Of a DNA stretch of 64,000 nt, positions 52,452 through 60,926 are shown one piece after another. The notes beneath the pieces are model-generated. The model was not told where the DNA came from. It ran no database searches and saw only the letters and a program-made list of their open reading frames with translations. Made by a program: the position numbers and the translations under genes. Origin of the DNA: Ruminococcus difficilis (lineage in GTDB: Bacteria > Bacillota_A > Clostridia > Oscillospirales > Acutalibacteraceae); assembly GCF_016680995.1 (NCBI RefSeq), contig NZ_JAEQMG010000048.1:248001-312000 (forward strand), in the 5' to 3' direction. Positions within the stretch are counted from its first letter, which is position 1, and the number at the start of each line of letters is the position of its first letter.

Positions 52452-53747
52452 TTATTCGTTGTCAGATTCGGATGATTCATCGGCTAATTGTGTCTTTTCG
52501 TCCTCATCAGCCAATTGTGTTTTCTCATCATCCGCAGTAACCTCTGCTTCGGGAGCTTCTGTCTCTGGAGCGGGTTCTTCAGCCGTAACACCCTCTGCCG
52601 AATCAGTCGAATCGGAAACCGGCTGTGCGTCGGGTGCGGGAGTTGCCGCTTTATCTGCGGGCTTCTTCTTCATATAGAAGTATACCGCCGCGCCGCCACC
52701 GGCAAGAACGACCAGAGCGATGATAATCCACAGAACGGGAGATCCGCCCTTATTGTCGTTTCCTGTAGTAGCCATCTCAGGAGCCTGATCGGATGTCGCG
52801 GTCACATTACCGTCCGCGTCAGTTGCCAAAATGAAGTATCCCTCGGCTGTCGTTGCGGGAGGTGCTGCGGACGTCGTCTTAGAATCGGAGTTGTTGTTAC
52901 CGTTGCCGGAGCCGTTTCCGCTGCCACCGGCATTTCCACTGCCACCGGCGCTTCCATTGCCACTGCCACTGCCGCCTCCGTTCGCATTCGCGTTTGCGCT
53001 TCCGTTGCTGCCTCCGCTCAAGGCGTTACCGCCGTTTGCCGAACCGTTATCGCCGATTGCACCATTGTTAGCATTATTTTTCTGATTTGCTTCGCGCTTT
53101 TCCTTTGCCAGATCAACAATTCCGGGCAAATTAGGATCAGCATGTTCGCTGTCTCCGTCAGGAGAAGGAATGACAAGACCGTTTTCGGTCGGCGCTTCGG
53201 AATTATATCCGGGTGCTTTGTCCTCTTCTACCAAATCTCCGTTGATATAAAGATCATAAGTGAACTTATAAACATCGAGTGTCATCTTGGGATCTTCGGT
53301 ATCGAACGCCTTGTTGCCATACAGGAAACGAACACGATAGGTGATTTCTGTATTTTCTGCGTCATCCGTTGCCTTCAGGTTCAGCGTAATAAAATGACGC
53401 TTTGAGGAAAAGTCTACGCCCTTGAGGATCGACCAGACGCCTCTGACCTCTCCGTCCAGATCCGGATTAATGACAGCGATCCACTCCTCGGGATCGGTGT
53501 TATCATTATAGTCGGCTACCGAATCCAACTTTAATACGGAAGAGTCGTAATAAAATGAAAAATCTGTACCTACTACCGGCTCGGATGCATTTCTAAGACT
53601 GAATACATAGCTTACTTCGTCACCTTTTTTTACGTCAAAGACAGTTTCACCTTTTTCTACATCAGCCGCAGATGCGCTGACAACAGAAGCAGTGATCGTA
53701 CCGAAAATCAGCATGCACACACAGAGCAGGGAGAGCCACTTCTTCAT
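52452..53747 (-). CDS. membrane-anchored protein with one cohesin-like module and an acidic cytoplasmic tail
   Basis: 431 residues. Signal peptide about 1-27. Residues about 28-160 look like a cohesin-type beta-sandwich (TVFDVKKGDEVSYVFSLRNA; VGTDFSFYYDSSVLKLDSV). A Gly/Asn/Ser low-complexity linker (about 215-290) leads to ATDADGNVTATSDQAPEMAT, a membrane helix near 330-350 (PVLWIIIALVVLAGGGAAVY), KKKP and a long acidic tail with two DEKTQLADE repeats. The tail should be inside the cell. The start at 53747 has AAAGGA about nine bases upstream. I infer a role in displaying or anchoring dockerin proteins. Confidence 0.7.
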   Translation of the reverse strand: MKKWLSLLCVCMLIFGTITASVVSASAADVEKGETVFDVKKGDEVSYVFSLRNASEPVVGTDFSFYYDSSVLKLDSVADYNDNTDPEEWIAVINPDLDGEVRGVWSILKGVDFSSKRHFITLNLKATDDAENTEITYRVRFLYGNKAFDTEDPKMTLDVYKFTYDLYINGDLVEEDKAPGYNSEAPTENGLVIPSPDGDSEHADPNLPGIVDLAKEKREANQKNNANNGAIGDNGSANGGNALSGGSNGSANANANGGGSGSGNGSAGGSGNAGGSGNGSGNGNNNSDSKTTSAAPPATTAEGYFILATDADGNVTATSDQAPEMATTGNDNKGGSPVLWIIIALVVLAGGGAAVYFYMKKKPADKAATPAPDAQPVSDSTDSAEGVTAEEPAPETEAPEAEVTADDEKTQLADEDEKTQLADESSESDNE

Positions 53748-53769
53748 ATCTATCATTCCTTTCAGGATC

Positions 53770-53805
53770 ATACACTGATCCATGTAGTGATTGCAATCAG
53801 TGTAT
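53770..53805 (-). promoter_or_regulatory. 5' leader hairpin of the cohesin-like gene
   Basis: ATACACTGAT pairs perfectly with ATCAGTGTAT across 16 bases, just upstream of the ATG at 53747. It could be an operator or an mRNA structure. Confidence 0.5.
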
Positions 53806-53823
53806 CGTATATTTTCGTTAACT

Positions 53824-53852
53824 ATTATATAACAAGATCATATAGAATTCAA
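53824..53852 (-). promoter_or_regulatory. promoter of the cohesin-like protein gene
   Basis: TTGAAT (53852-53847), a 17-base spacer and TATAAT (53829-53824) on the minus strand. Confidence 0.7.
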
Positions 53853-54000
53853 TAAATAAATTGTAAACACTCCGGGTAATTACCGCAATACAAGCTGATA
53901 ATTATAAACATTATGATTTTTCGCATTAAATCCACAGTATTTCTTGGTTTTAGATATATATAGCTAACGTTGTTGACGAATATTCTCGTATATATACGAA

Positions 54001-54023
54001 CCCCCCTTCACAAGGAAGGGGGG
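54001..54023 (-). terminator. hairpin downstream of the 1801-residue gene
   Basis: CCCCCCTTC pairs perfectly with GAAGGGGGG; the T run after it is poor. A separate CGTATATATACG palindrome lies just beyond, near 53987-53998. Confidence 0.55.
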
Positions 54024-54063
54024 CCGTATATCTTTAGTCCGGAAATATCAAACCGAATGTTTA

Positions 54064-57000
54064 TCAGTTATCTTTTCTTCTCTTCTTGTTGAAGATGATG
54101 ATACCGGCAGCCATCACAAGGAGTACTACGAAGATGATAGCTACTGCAGGTGAACCGGTCTGAACAGCAGCGCCGTTCGCAGCAGAAGAGGTATCATTTG
54201 TAGAGGACGAACCCTTAGTGGTTGCAGCGGGTGAAGTCGAGCTGTCACCGGTGCTGCCGCCGTCGGTAGCATCCTGACCGCCCTTAGTCTCGTCGGGAGC
54301 AGTAGGCTCGTCGGGAGCGGTGGTCTCTGCCTCAACTACAAAGAGTGTGCCAATGCCGGAGCCATCTGAGAATCTGAACTCGAACTTGTATTCGCCGAGA
54401 TCCATAGACTGCAGATATTCAGGCTTGAGGGTTACCTTCAATGCGCCGTTCTCGTCAGCGGATGTAGTGTAATTATCATAGCTTACGAGAGTCGCGTTAC
54501 CGTTGCCGTCGATAATCCAGAGAGATCTGAACTTATCATAAGCCTTGGTGGGATCCTTCTCAGAGGATACGGTGAAGGTCTTCTCCTCCATAGAACCGTT
54601 TACATAGGTCTGGTCGCCGTCAACAGTGTAGTTGTCGGTCTGCTTCTCGCCGGGCTGACCGTCGAGTTCACCGTCTCTCTCAACAGGCGGCTGCTTGACA
54701 TCGGTACCAACGAAGATCTGCTTCTCTTCCTCAGGACCTTCTAAGGTCTTGACCTTGGTGTTGATGTAGTAGATGCCGTTGGGAGTATTCTCGTCAACAT
54801 GGATGGTGAAGGTGATGACGTCAGCCTTACCGCTTGCGTCTACGCCGTCAGCGTTGGTCCAGTTGAACATGAGCTCGTTGATGTTGCCCTTCTCGTCATT
54901 GTAGTACTTGTAGACTACGTTGCCGTCATCCGGAGCAATACCGCCGAGTACGGGGAAGCTGGGATCGCCAACGATCTGGATGAACGGAGCATCCCAAGTG
55001 GTGGCAGCGTCGATACCGTAGATCATGCCGGCATCCTTCAGGAAGAAGGTGTAGGTGTGATCGGTACCGGCCTCAACCTCATAGAGGTTACCGTCAGCAT
55101 TGATGATGATCTTATCAACAACCGGTGCGGGCTCGGTAGCGGGCTCAGTTGCGGGCTCAGTCGCGGGCTCGGTTGCGGGCTCAGTTGCAGGCTCGGTCGC
55201 GGGCTCAGTTGCGGGCTGAGTAGCAGGCTCGGTAGCGGGCTCGGTAGCAGGCTGAGTAGCGGGCTCAGTTGCGGGCTCGGTTGCGGGCTGAGTTGCAGGC
55301 TCGGTCGCGGGCTCGGTAGCAGGCTGAGTAGCGGGCTCAGTGCCGGGCTCGGTAGCGGGCTCGGTGCCGGGCTCGGTCGCGGGCTCAGTTGCGGGCTCGG
55401 TAGCGGGCTCAGTTGCAGGCTCGGTGCCGGGCTCAGTCGGAACCTCGGTCGGATCGGGCTGTACCTGACGCTCATCGAAGCTTGCCTCAACGCCGATCGG
55501 CTTCTCGGGATCAACAGGTGTGCCGTTCTTGATGATCGGGGTCAGGTCTTCATCCGCAGCGGTCATAGTCTGGATCGCGTTTCTGATCTCGCCTTCGCCG
55601 GGAGCGGTTACTGTGTATGTGGTCTTGATCATGACGTCGTCGTCAGTATTGAATACGAACGCGTTGTCAATATCAGGTGTGGAAGCAATATACAGGATCT
55701 TGCCGTCCTGATCAGTGTTCTCAACTACAGCAGCGCCGAGTACCGGATAATCAGTAGTGTTGAGCGCTACAATGCTGTCGGTGTAGGTCTGAGAACCATT
55801 GACGTTAGCGAGCTTGCCGCCGTCAGCAACGTTGGAAGCATTCAGGTAGGTGTATACGTCGAAGGTATCGTCTACGTTGAAGGTCTTCTCCTCATACTGA
55901 CCGTTGAAGCCGTAGATCTTGATAGTAGCGGTCTGCGGAGCGGGCTCGGTCGGAGCATCGGTAGCGGGCTCAGTTGCGGGCTCGGTTGCGGGCTCAGTTG
56001 CGGGCTCGGTAGCGGGCTCAGTTGCGGGCTCGGTAGCGGGCTCGGTTGCAGGCTCGGTAGCGGGCTCGGTTGCAGGCTCGGTAGCGGGCTCAGTTGCAGG
56101 CTCGGTAGCGGGCTCAGTTGCGGGCTCGGTAGCGGGCTCGGTTGCAGGCTCAGTTGCAGGCTCGGTTGCGGGCTCGGTTACAGGCTCAGTCTCGGGAGCG
56201 GTCGGAGCTACAGGCTGATCGAAGGTCATGTACTCATCGCCTTCACCCAGCTTGTCGTCCTTGATCTCGCCCTTGCTGATGATCTGAGTCAGATCCTCGT
56301 CAGCGGAAGCCAGAGTCTTGAGAGTGGTCTTGATGTCTGCGGTACCGCCTTCAACTACGGTGTAGGTGGTAGCGATGATGACATCGTCGTCACTGTCAAA
56401 TACGAACGGATTGTCGATAGACGGGTTGGATGCGTTGAAGTAGATCACGCCGGAATTAGCAGCATTGCCGAGCGACTGGTCGCCGGTGATCGGGAATACC
56501 TTAGCGAGATCTGTGATAGCGCCTTCTGCGTCAAGAGCGTCTGCCAGAGCTACAACGGAATCGGTGTAGGTCTGAGCACCGCTGATAGAAGCGATCTTGC
56601 CGTCGTTGATATCAGAAGCGTTCAGTACGGTGTATACGGTGAAGGTATCATATACATCGAATTCCCTGGTATCATTCAGGTTACCGAAGATATCGTAGAT
56701 GTTTACGATTGCCTTCTGCGGAGCGGGCTCTGTTGCAGGCTCTGTAGCAGGCTCAGTTGCGGGCTCTGTAGCAGGCTCAGTTGCGGGCTCAGTTGCGGGC
56801 TCGGTCGCGGGCTCAGTTGCGGGCTCGGTCGGAGCAAGCTGATCGAAGGTCATGAACTCGTCGCCTTCGCCAAGCTTGTCGTCCTTGATCTCGCCCTTGC
56901 TGATGATCTGAGTCAGATCCTCGTCAGCCGCAGCCATGGTCTTGAGCGTGGTCTTGATGTCAGCGGTACCGCCTGCGGTTACGGTGTAGGTGGTAGCGAT

Positions 57001-59469
57001 AATGACATCGTCGTTGCTATCAAATGTAAACGGATCGTCGATAGACGGGTTGGAAGCGTTGAAGTAGATCACGCCGGATTCTGCAGCGTTACCAAGCGAC
57101 TTGTCGCCGGTGATCGGGAATACCTTTGCGAGATCGGTAATAGCGCCTTCTGCGTCAACTGCGTCAGTCAGAGCGACTACGGAATTGGTGTAGGTCTGAG
57201 AACCGCTGAGAGCAGCGATCTTGCCGTTGTTGATGTCAGAAGCGTTCAGTACGGTGTATACGGTAAAGGTATCTTTTACATTGAATTCCCTGGTATCATT
57301 CAGGTTACCGAAGATATCGTAGATGTTTACGATAGCCTTCTGAGGAGCGGGCTCGGTCGGAGCCTCAGTTGCGGGCTCGGTTGCGGGCTCGGTAGCGGGC
57401 TCAGTCGCGGGCTCGGTCGCGGGCTCGGTCGGAGCTTCGGTAGCCGGCTCAGTCCATGTGATGGTCATCTTCGCGCCGGTCTTGGTGTTGTAATCAAAGT
57501 TGGTCAGGTCGAGCTGCATCTTGATGGTGGTGCCTGCGGTCAGACCTGTGATCTTGAGGTTCTGAGGACCGTTGTAGATCGCGTCGGTCTCTACGCCGTT
57601 TACGATTACGCCGTTGTCGCCCAGACCGAAGTTATCAGTCCACGCGTCGTTGATCGCGAACTTGAACTCAGGATCGCTGGTGTCATAATCACCGAGTGTG
57701 TACTCGATCTCGTATACGGGATCATCAGCAATCGGCTTGGTCATATGGTTGACTTCAGCAGCAGGATTCCATTCGATGTTGTTCAGCCAGTTGTCACCGT
57801 CCGGAGAACCGTTACCTACTACGGTGACGGACTGAACATCCAGATCGCTGATGGGAGCTACGTTGTCGCCGTCTACCCAGGTCTTGGTGCCGTCACAATA
57901 TACGGTGAAGGTACCGGGGCCGGTCAGGTTGAAGGTGACGTTGTTGCCGGTCTCGTCGCCGATCCATGTAGAACCGTTCTTGACCGCCTTCAGCTGTACA
58001 GCGCTCTTAGCGGCGTCTACGGTATACTGCTTGGTGTAGATACCGTCGCCGCCCTTGGTCATGGTATTGTTAGTGTCGTTGCCGTTCCAAGAGGTACCGA
58101 AGATCGTAGTATCGTTACCGGCTACGATGTAGGTATCGGAAGGCTCGGGAGCGTCTGTGGGAGCCTCGGTCTCGGGCTCGGTGGGAGCCTCAGTTGCGGG
58201 CTCAGTCTCGGGCTCGGTGGGAGCCTCAGTTGCGGGCTCAGTCTCAGGCTCGGTAGGAGCAACTGTCTCAGCCTCAGTCTCGGGCTCCTCAGACCATGTG
58301 TAAGAAGAATGGAGTCTGAAGTCGGGCAGGAGAATCTGTTTCTTATCAACGATTCTGGTCAGTTCCTGATTGGACATTGCCAGAGTCATCAACTCGTTGG
58401 TGATCTCAGCCTCGCCGGGAGCCTTGACAGTATAATGGGACTTGATCAGGATAGCGTCGTTGTTATCAAACGCGAAGCCATTCTTGATCGAAGGTGTAGA
58501 AGCGTTGTAGAAGATCGCGCCGCGAGTCGAATCGTAATACTCTTCGTCCTCGGACAGATCAGTCCACATACCGTTTGCTACGGTACGGGTACCGGTGATC
58601 GGGAACATTCCCGTGATATCGGCGATATCGCCCTCGTCGGGATCATACTCGTCAGCCAGCTCGAGGATCGCGTTGGTGTAGAGCTGTCTGCCGTCCAGAG
58701 AACCGATCTTACCTTCGTTATATGCGGAGGTGTTCAGTGTGGTGTATACGGTGAAGGTCTCGCCTACGTTGAACTCCTTGGTCTCGGACTCACCGTCCAG
58801 GCCGCGGATCGTAACGATCGCCTTGTCACCGGAGGGAGCAGCAGTCGGAGCAACTGTCTCAGCCTCGGTCGGAGCTGTGGTAGGCTCAACCGTATGCGGA
58901 CAATCGACCAGCTCAACAGTGCTGCTGTATGCAGGACCGTTTTCGCCGTCTGCCAAAATCTCGCCTCTCTGGATATACTTTACGGGTACATCGTCGATCA
59001 GTCTGGTAAGAGTTAATACCTTATTCGAGATTGTGATCGGACCGTCAGGGACACTATTGATCTTAAAGACTACATCGATCATCGGTTTTGTACCGTCAAG
59101 CAGGAAGCCCCTGCCGATGTTCTGATCGGTGTAATAGATCGCGTTTGCCTCGTCGGTACCGACAACGGGATCGTTGAACACGCTGTAACAGTCAGGCTCA
59201 CCGACGATCGTCAAAGACGACTCGTCATAGTAAGTGACACCGTCAACAACATGTGCACGTCCGTCAGTCGCCGTCGAAATAGGTCTGACGTCCATGTAGG
59301 CTTTATACCGTATGGTATCGCCTTCATGCGCTTTGAACTCTTGTCCATCATAAATAATGATGGCTTCGTCACCATCAGCCGCGCTTGCCGACACGATCGC
59401 TACGGAAAAGACCGACAGCATCATCGCTACAACAAGCAGCAAACTGATTAGTTTCCTAGTCTTAAGCAT
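54064..59469 (-). CDS. giant anchored surface protein with six cohesin-like modules and one X25-like module
   Basis: 1801 residues. Signal peptide about 1-31. Modules in order: a cohesin-like domain (about 35-170); a second (about 215-390); a YIVAGNDTTIFGTSWNG module with NWLNNIEWNPAAEVNHM (about 445-675); three further homologous domains of about 170 residues (two nearly identical, starting KAIVNIYDIFGNLNDTREF and ending in DLTQIISKGEIKDD, then one starting TATIKIYGFNGQYEEKTF); a C-terminal cohesin-like domain (KIIINADGNLYEVEAGTDHT); a beta domain and an anchor (VQTGSPAVAI, then helix and KKRRKDN). Long (PATE)n linkers join them. It looks scaffoldin-like; cohesin activity is inferred from layout only. 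Confidence 0.8.
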   Translation of the reverse strand: MLKTRKLISLLLVVAMMLSVFSVAIVSASAADGDEAIIIYDGQEFKAHEGDTIRYKAYMDVRPISTATDGRAHVVDGVTYYDESSLTIVGEPDCYSVFNDPVVGTDEANAIYYTDQNIGRGFLLDGTKPMIDVVFKINSVPDGPITISNKVLTLTRLIDDVPVKYIQRGEILADGENGPAYSSTVELVDCPHTVEPTTAPTEAETVAPTAAPSGDKAIVTIRGLDGESETKEFNVGETFTVYTTLNTSAYNEGKIGSLDGRQLYTNAILELADEYDPDEGDIADITGMFPITGTRTVANGMWTDLSEDEEYYDSTRGAIFYNASTPSIKNGFAFDNNDAILIKSHYTVKAPGEAEITNELMTLAMSNQELTRIVDKKQILLPDFRLHSSYTWSEEPETEAETVAPTEPETEPATEAPTEPETEPATEAPTEPETEAPTDAPEPSDTYIVAGNDTTIFGTSWNGNDTNNTMTKGGDGIYTKQYTVDAAKSAVQLKAVKNGSTWIGDETGNNVTFNLTGPGTFTVYCDGTKTWVDGDNVAPISDLDVQSVTVVGNGSPDGDNWLNNIEWNPAAEVNHMTKPIADDPVYEIEYTLGDYDTSDPEFKFAINDAWTDNFGLGDNGVIVNGVETDAIYNGPQNLKITGLTAGTTIKMQLDLTNFDYNTKTGAKMTITWTEPATEAPTEPATEPATEPATEPATEPATEAPTEPAPQKAIVNIYDIFGNLNDTREFNVKDTFTVYTVLNASDINNGKIAALSGSQTYTNSVVALTDAVDAEGAITDLAKVFPITGDKSLGNAAESGVIYFNASNPSIDDPFTFDSNDDVIIATTYTVTAGGTADIKTTLKTMAAADEDLTQIISKGEIKDDKLGEGDEFMTFDQLAPTEPATEPATEPATEPATEPATEPATEPATEPATEPAPQKAIVNIYDIFGNLNDTREFDVYDTFTVYTVLNASDINDGKIASISGAQTYTDSVVALADALDAEGAITDLAKVFPITGDQSLGNAANSGVIYFNASNPSIDNPFVFDSDDDVIIATTYTVVEGGTADIKTTLKTLASADEDLTQIISKGEIKDDKLGEGDEYMTFDQPVAPTAPETEPVTEPATEPATEPATEPATEPATEPATEPATEPATEPATEPATEPATEPATEPATEPATEPATEPATEPATEPATDAPTEPAPQTATIKIYGFNGQYEEKTFNVDDTFDVYTYLNASNVADGGKLANVNGSQTYTDSIVALNTTDYPVLGAAVVENTDQDGKILYIASTPDIDNAFVFNTDDDVMIKTTYTVTAPGEGEIRNAIQTMTAADEDLTPIIKNGTPVDPEKPIGVEASFDERQVQPDPTEVPTEPGTEPATEPATEPATEPATEPGTEPATEPGTEPATQPATEPATEPATQPATEPATEPATQPATEPATEPATQPATEPATEPATEPATEPATEPATEPATEPAPVVDKIIINADGNLYEVEAGTDHTYTFFLKDAGMIYGIDAATTWDAPFIQIVGDPSFPVLGGIAPDDGNVVYKYYNDEKGNINELMFNWTNADGVDASGKADVITFTIHVDENTPNGIYYINTKVKTLEGPEEEKQIFVGTDVKQPPVERDGELDGQPGEKQTDNYTVDGDQTYVNGSMEEKTFTVSSEKDPTKAYDKFRSLWIIDGNGNATLVSYDNYTTSADENGALKVTLKPEYLQSMDLGEYKFEFRFSDGSGIGTLFVVEAETTAPDEPTAPDETKGGQDATDGGSTGDSSTSPAATTKGSSSTNDTSSAANGAAVQTGSPAVAIIFVVLLVMAAGIIIFNKKRRKDN
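55130..55440. repeat. 12-bp tandem linker repeats (EPAT/TEPA), block 1
   Basis: In-frame 12-base units such as GCGGGCTCGGTT encode the Thr-Glu-Pro-Ala linker. Similar blocks lie at 55950-56190, 56725-56830 and 57350-57430. Such DNA tends to expand and contract. Confidence 0.8.
56215..57345. repeat. two nearly identical cohesin-like module coding repeats
   Basis: 56215-56730 and 56835-57345 encode almost the same 170-residue module, joined by a (PATE) linker. Gene conversion or recent duplication is likely. Confidence 0.75.
57454..58137. repeat. third copy of the YIVAGNDTTIFG module
   Basis: Matches 38986-39660 and 40168-40842 with some divergence; shared between two surface-protein genes. 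Confidence 0.8.
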
Positions 59470-59530
59470 TCGTATTTCCTCCTAAAAAAATTTGCTAAAG
59501 ATATAGTTTTCGCCAATTCTAAGCAATTAC

Positions 59531-59560
59531 ATTATATTTCAAGCGCAGGATTAATGCCAA
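59531..59560 (-). promoter_or_regulatory. promoter of the 1801-residue gene
   Basis: TTGGCA (59560-59555), an 18-base spacer and TATAAT (59536-59531) on the minus strand. Confidence 0.65.
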
Positions 59561-59567
59561 CAACAAT

Positions 59568-59850
59568 ACTGTAACCTTTTTGTCCTATTTGTAACTATTT
59601 CTTAATTATTTTGTTACTTTTCTGTAATATTTTATTTCTCCAGTGCTAATTTCCATTTTTTGCTTTATTCTTTTATTATCAGACAGGAAAAATGCTTTTG
59701 CGGGTATTTCGACAAGCGGATTTAAAAACCGCATGTAAATGCGGATATGTTGTGCGGCGTACATAAACAGGACACAAAACACGGAAAAAGATTACAAAAT
59801 GTAACCTTTTGCGCTCTCATAGGATAATCGGCAGAATTTTACAAATGTAA
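59568..59850. promoter_or_regulatory. cluster of TTAC...GTAA motifs upstream of the giant gene
   Basis: At least five sites mix GTAAC or TTAC words: TTACAAAATGTAA (59792-59804), TTACAAATGTAA (59839-59850), GTAACC near 59571, GTAACT near 59591 and GTTACTTTTCTGTAAT near 59612-59628. Two of them are inverted repeats of TTACA. A hairpin CCGCATGTAAATGCGG lies near 59729. Possible regulator-binding region; no gene seen here. Confidence 0.4.
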
Positions 59851-59888
59851 CGAAAATTGCCATCCGAAAGGCGAGTTTTATGACCAAA

Positions 59889-59920
59889 TAAACAAAAAGA
59901 AAGACCGCATGGCGCGGTCT
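59889..59920 (-). terminator. terminator of the acyltransferase-like gene
   Basis: AGACCGC pairs with GCGGTCT around GCCAT, followed by TTCTTTTTG on the minus strand. Confidence 0.7.
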
Positions 59921-59975
59921 GAAAAATCTTGATGGTGCAAACACCCGATAAAGCCTAAAAAAACGGCTGTTTTGA

Positions 59976-60818
59976 TCAGATCTCCGTCACGATCTTCTCG
60001 GGAGGGTTCTCCAGTACCTCGGGATGCATCAGATATTTCTGGAATTTTCTGAACGCCAGACCGAGGATATTGCCCGAGGCGATACGGTCGTCCGTGACGA
60101 TACCGAGCGGCAGACATCTCTCAAAGGTGACCTCACCCTTCTTACGCACCGGTACCTCGCGCAGATTGCCCATCGCAAGGCTGATGGATGTGGTGCCGAA
60201 GTTGTAGATATGGTGGTGGATGGAGTTGGTCTTGATGCTCGCCAGATCGGTGAGGATGATGGAGCAGTGGAAGGGAGAAGCCTCGATGATCGACTTGGGG
60301 CACCAGTTGTGCTTATCCAGCCACTTGACCAGATTCGCCGCTACGCGCAGCAATCCCGGCGCGGAGCACAGGAACTCGGCGAGCTTATCGGTCGCGTTGA
60401 CTTCATCCTCCTGACGGTTTTCGTCGATATACTTCGAGATGATCTCGTTGATCGTGTCGATGGTAGCGTCGGGCGGGAACTTCATCTTGCTGGTCGTACC
60501 CACGCCGTCGATCTTGCCGCCCTTTAAGACGACCATGCCGACAGCGATCTCGTTGCGGGCATAGATGCGCTTGTTGACGACAAAGCGGTTGAGCTGGGGG
60601 TACTCCGCAAAGGCGCGTACCATTGCCGCCAAGATCAGCGAAAGATGCGAATAACGCTTGCCCTCCTTGCGCTTACGATTCAGGTATTCCCTCATCGGCG
60701 CTTCGGGAAGATCGATGGTGATCATGTTCATCGCGTCGGTACGCTCCGCCATCACGTGCGCGCCGACCAGATATTCGACGCCGAGGTTCTTTAGTTTTTT
60801 GCCGTCAGGTCTGCCCAT
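59976..60818 (-). CDS. 2-oxoacid dehydrogenase acyltransferase-fold protein (CAT-like), no lipoyl domain
   Basis: 280 residues. It has the catalytic-domain fold of E2 acyltransferases/chloramphenicol acetyltransferase: RKRKEGKRYSHLSLILAAMV near 50-69, LNRFVVNKRIYARNEIAVGM, then SIHHHIYNFGTTSISLAMGN near 220, with ERCLPLGIVTDDRIASG near the end. The usual active-site HHxxxDG reads HHHIYNFG, so the Asp is replaced and activity may be lost or changed. No biotin/lipoyl domain. GAGG lies eight bases before the ATG at 60818; an ATG at 60824 and a TTG at 60845 lie upstream. Confidence 0.75.
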   Translation of the reverse strand: MGRPDGKKLKNLGVEYLVGAHVMAERTDAMNMITIDLPEAPMREYLNRKRKEGKRYSHLSLILAAMVRAFAEYPQLNRFVVNKRIYARNEIAVGMVVLKGGKIDGVGTTSKMKFPPDATIDTINEIISKYIDENRQEDEVNATDKLAEFLCSAPGLLRVAANLVKWLDKHNWCPKSIIEASPFHCSIILTDLASIKTNSIHHHIYNFGTTSISLAMGNLREVPVRKKGEVTFERCLPLGIVTDDRIASGNILGLAFRKFQKYLMHPEVLENPPEKIVTEI

Positions 60819-60926
60819 TGTCATGTCCTCATTCCGTAGAATCAACGCGATTTGACCGCGTTACTATACATTATAATAGAAACAAAATCGAATTACAATA
60901 GATAACGGGAAATTTTTGCATGAGGG

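Noticed and set aside
55130..56190. Possible CRISPR array (regular repeats)
   Set aside because: Units are 12 bp, without spacers, in frame in a coding sequence (TEPA linkers).
54799..59016. 1405-codon open frame opposite the 1801-residue gene
   Set aside because: Gly/Leu/Ser repeats such as GLGSGLSCGLG are the antisense image of the (PATE) linkers.
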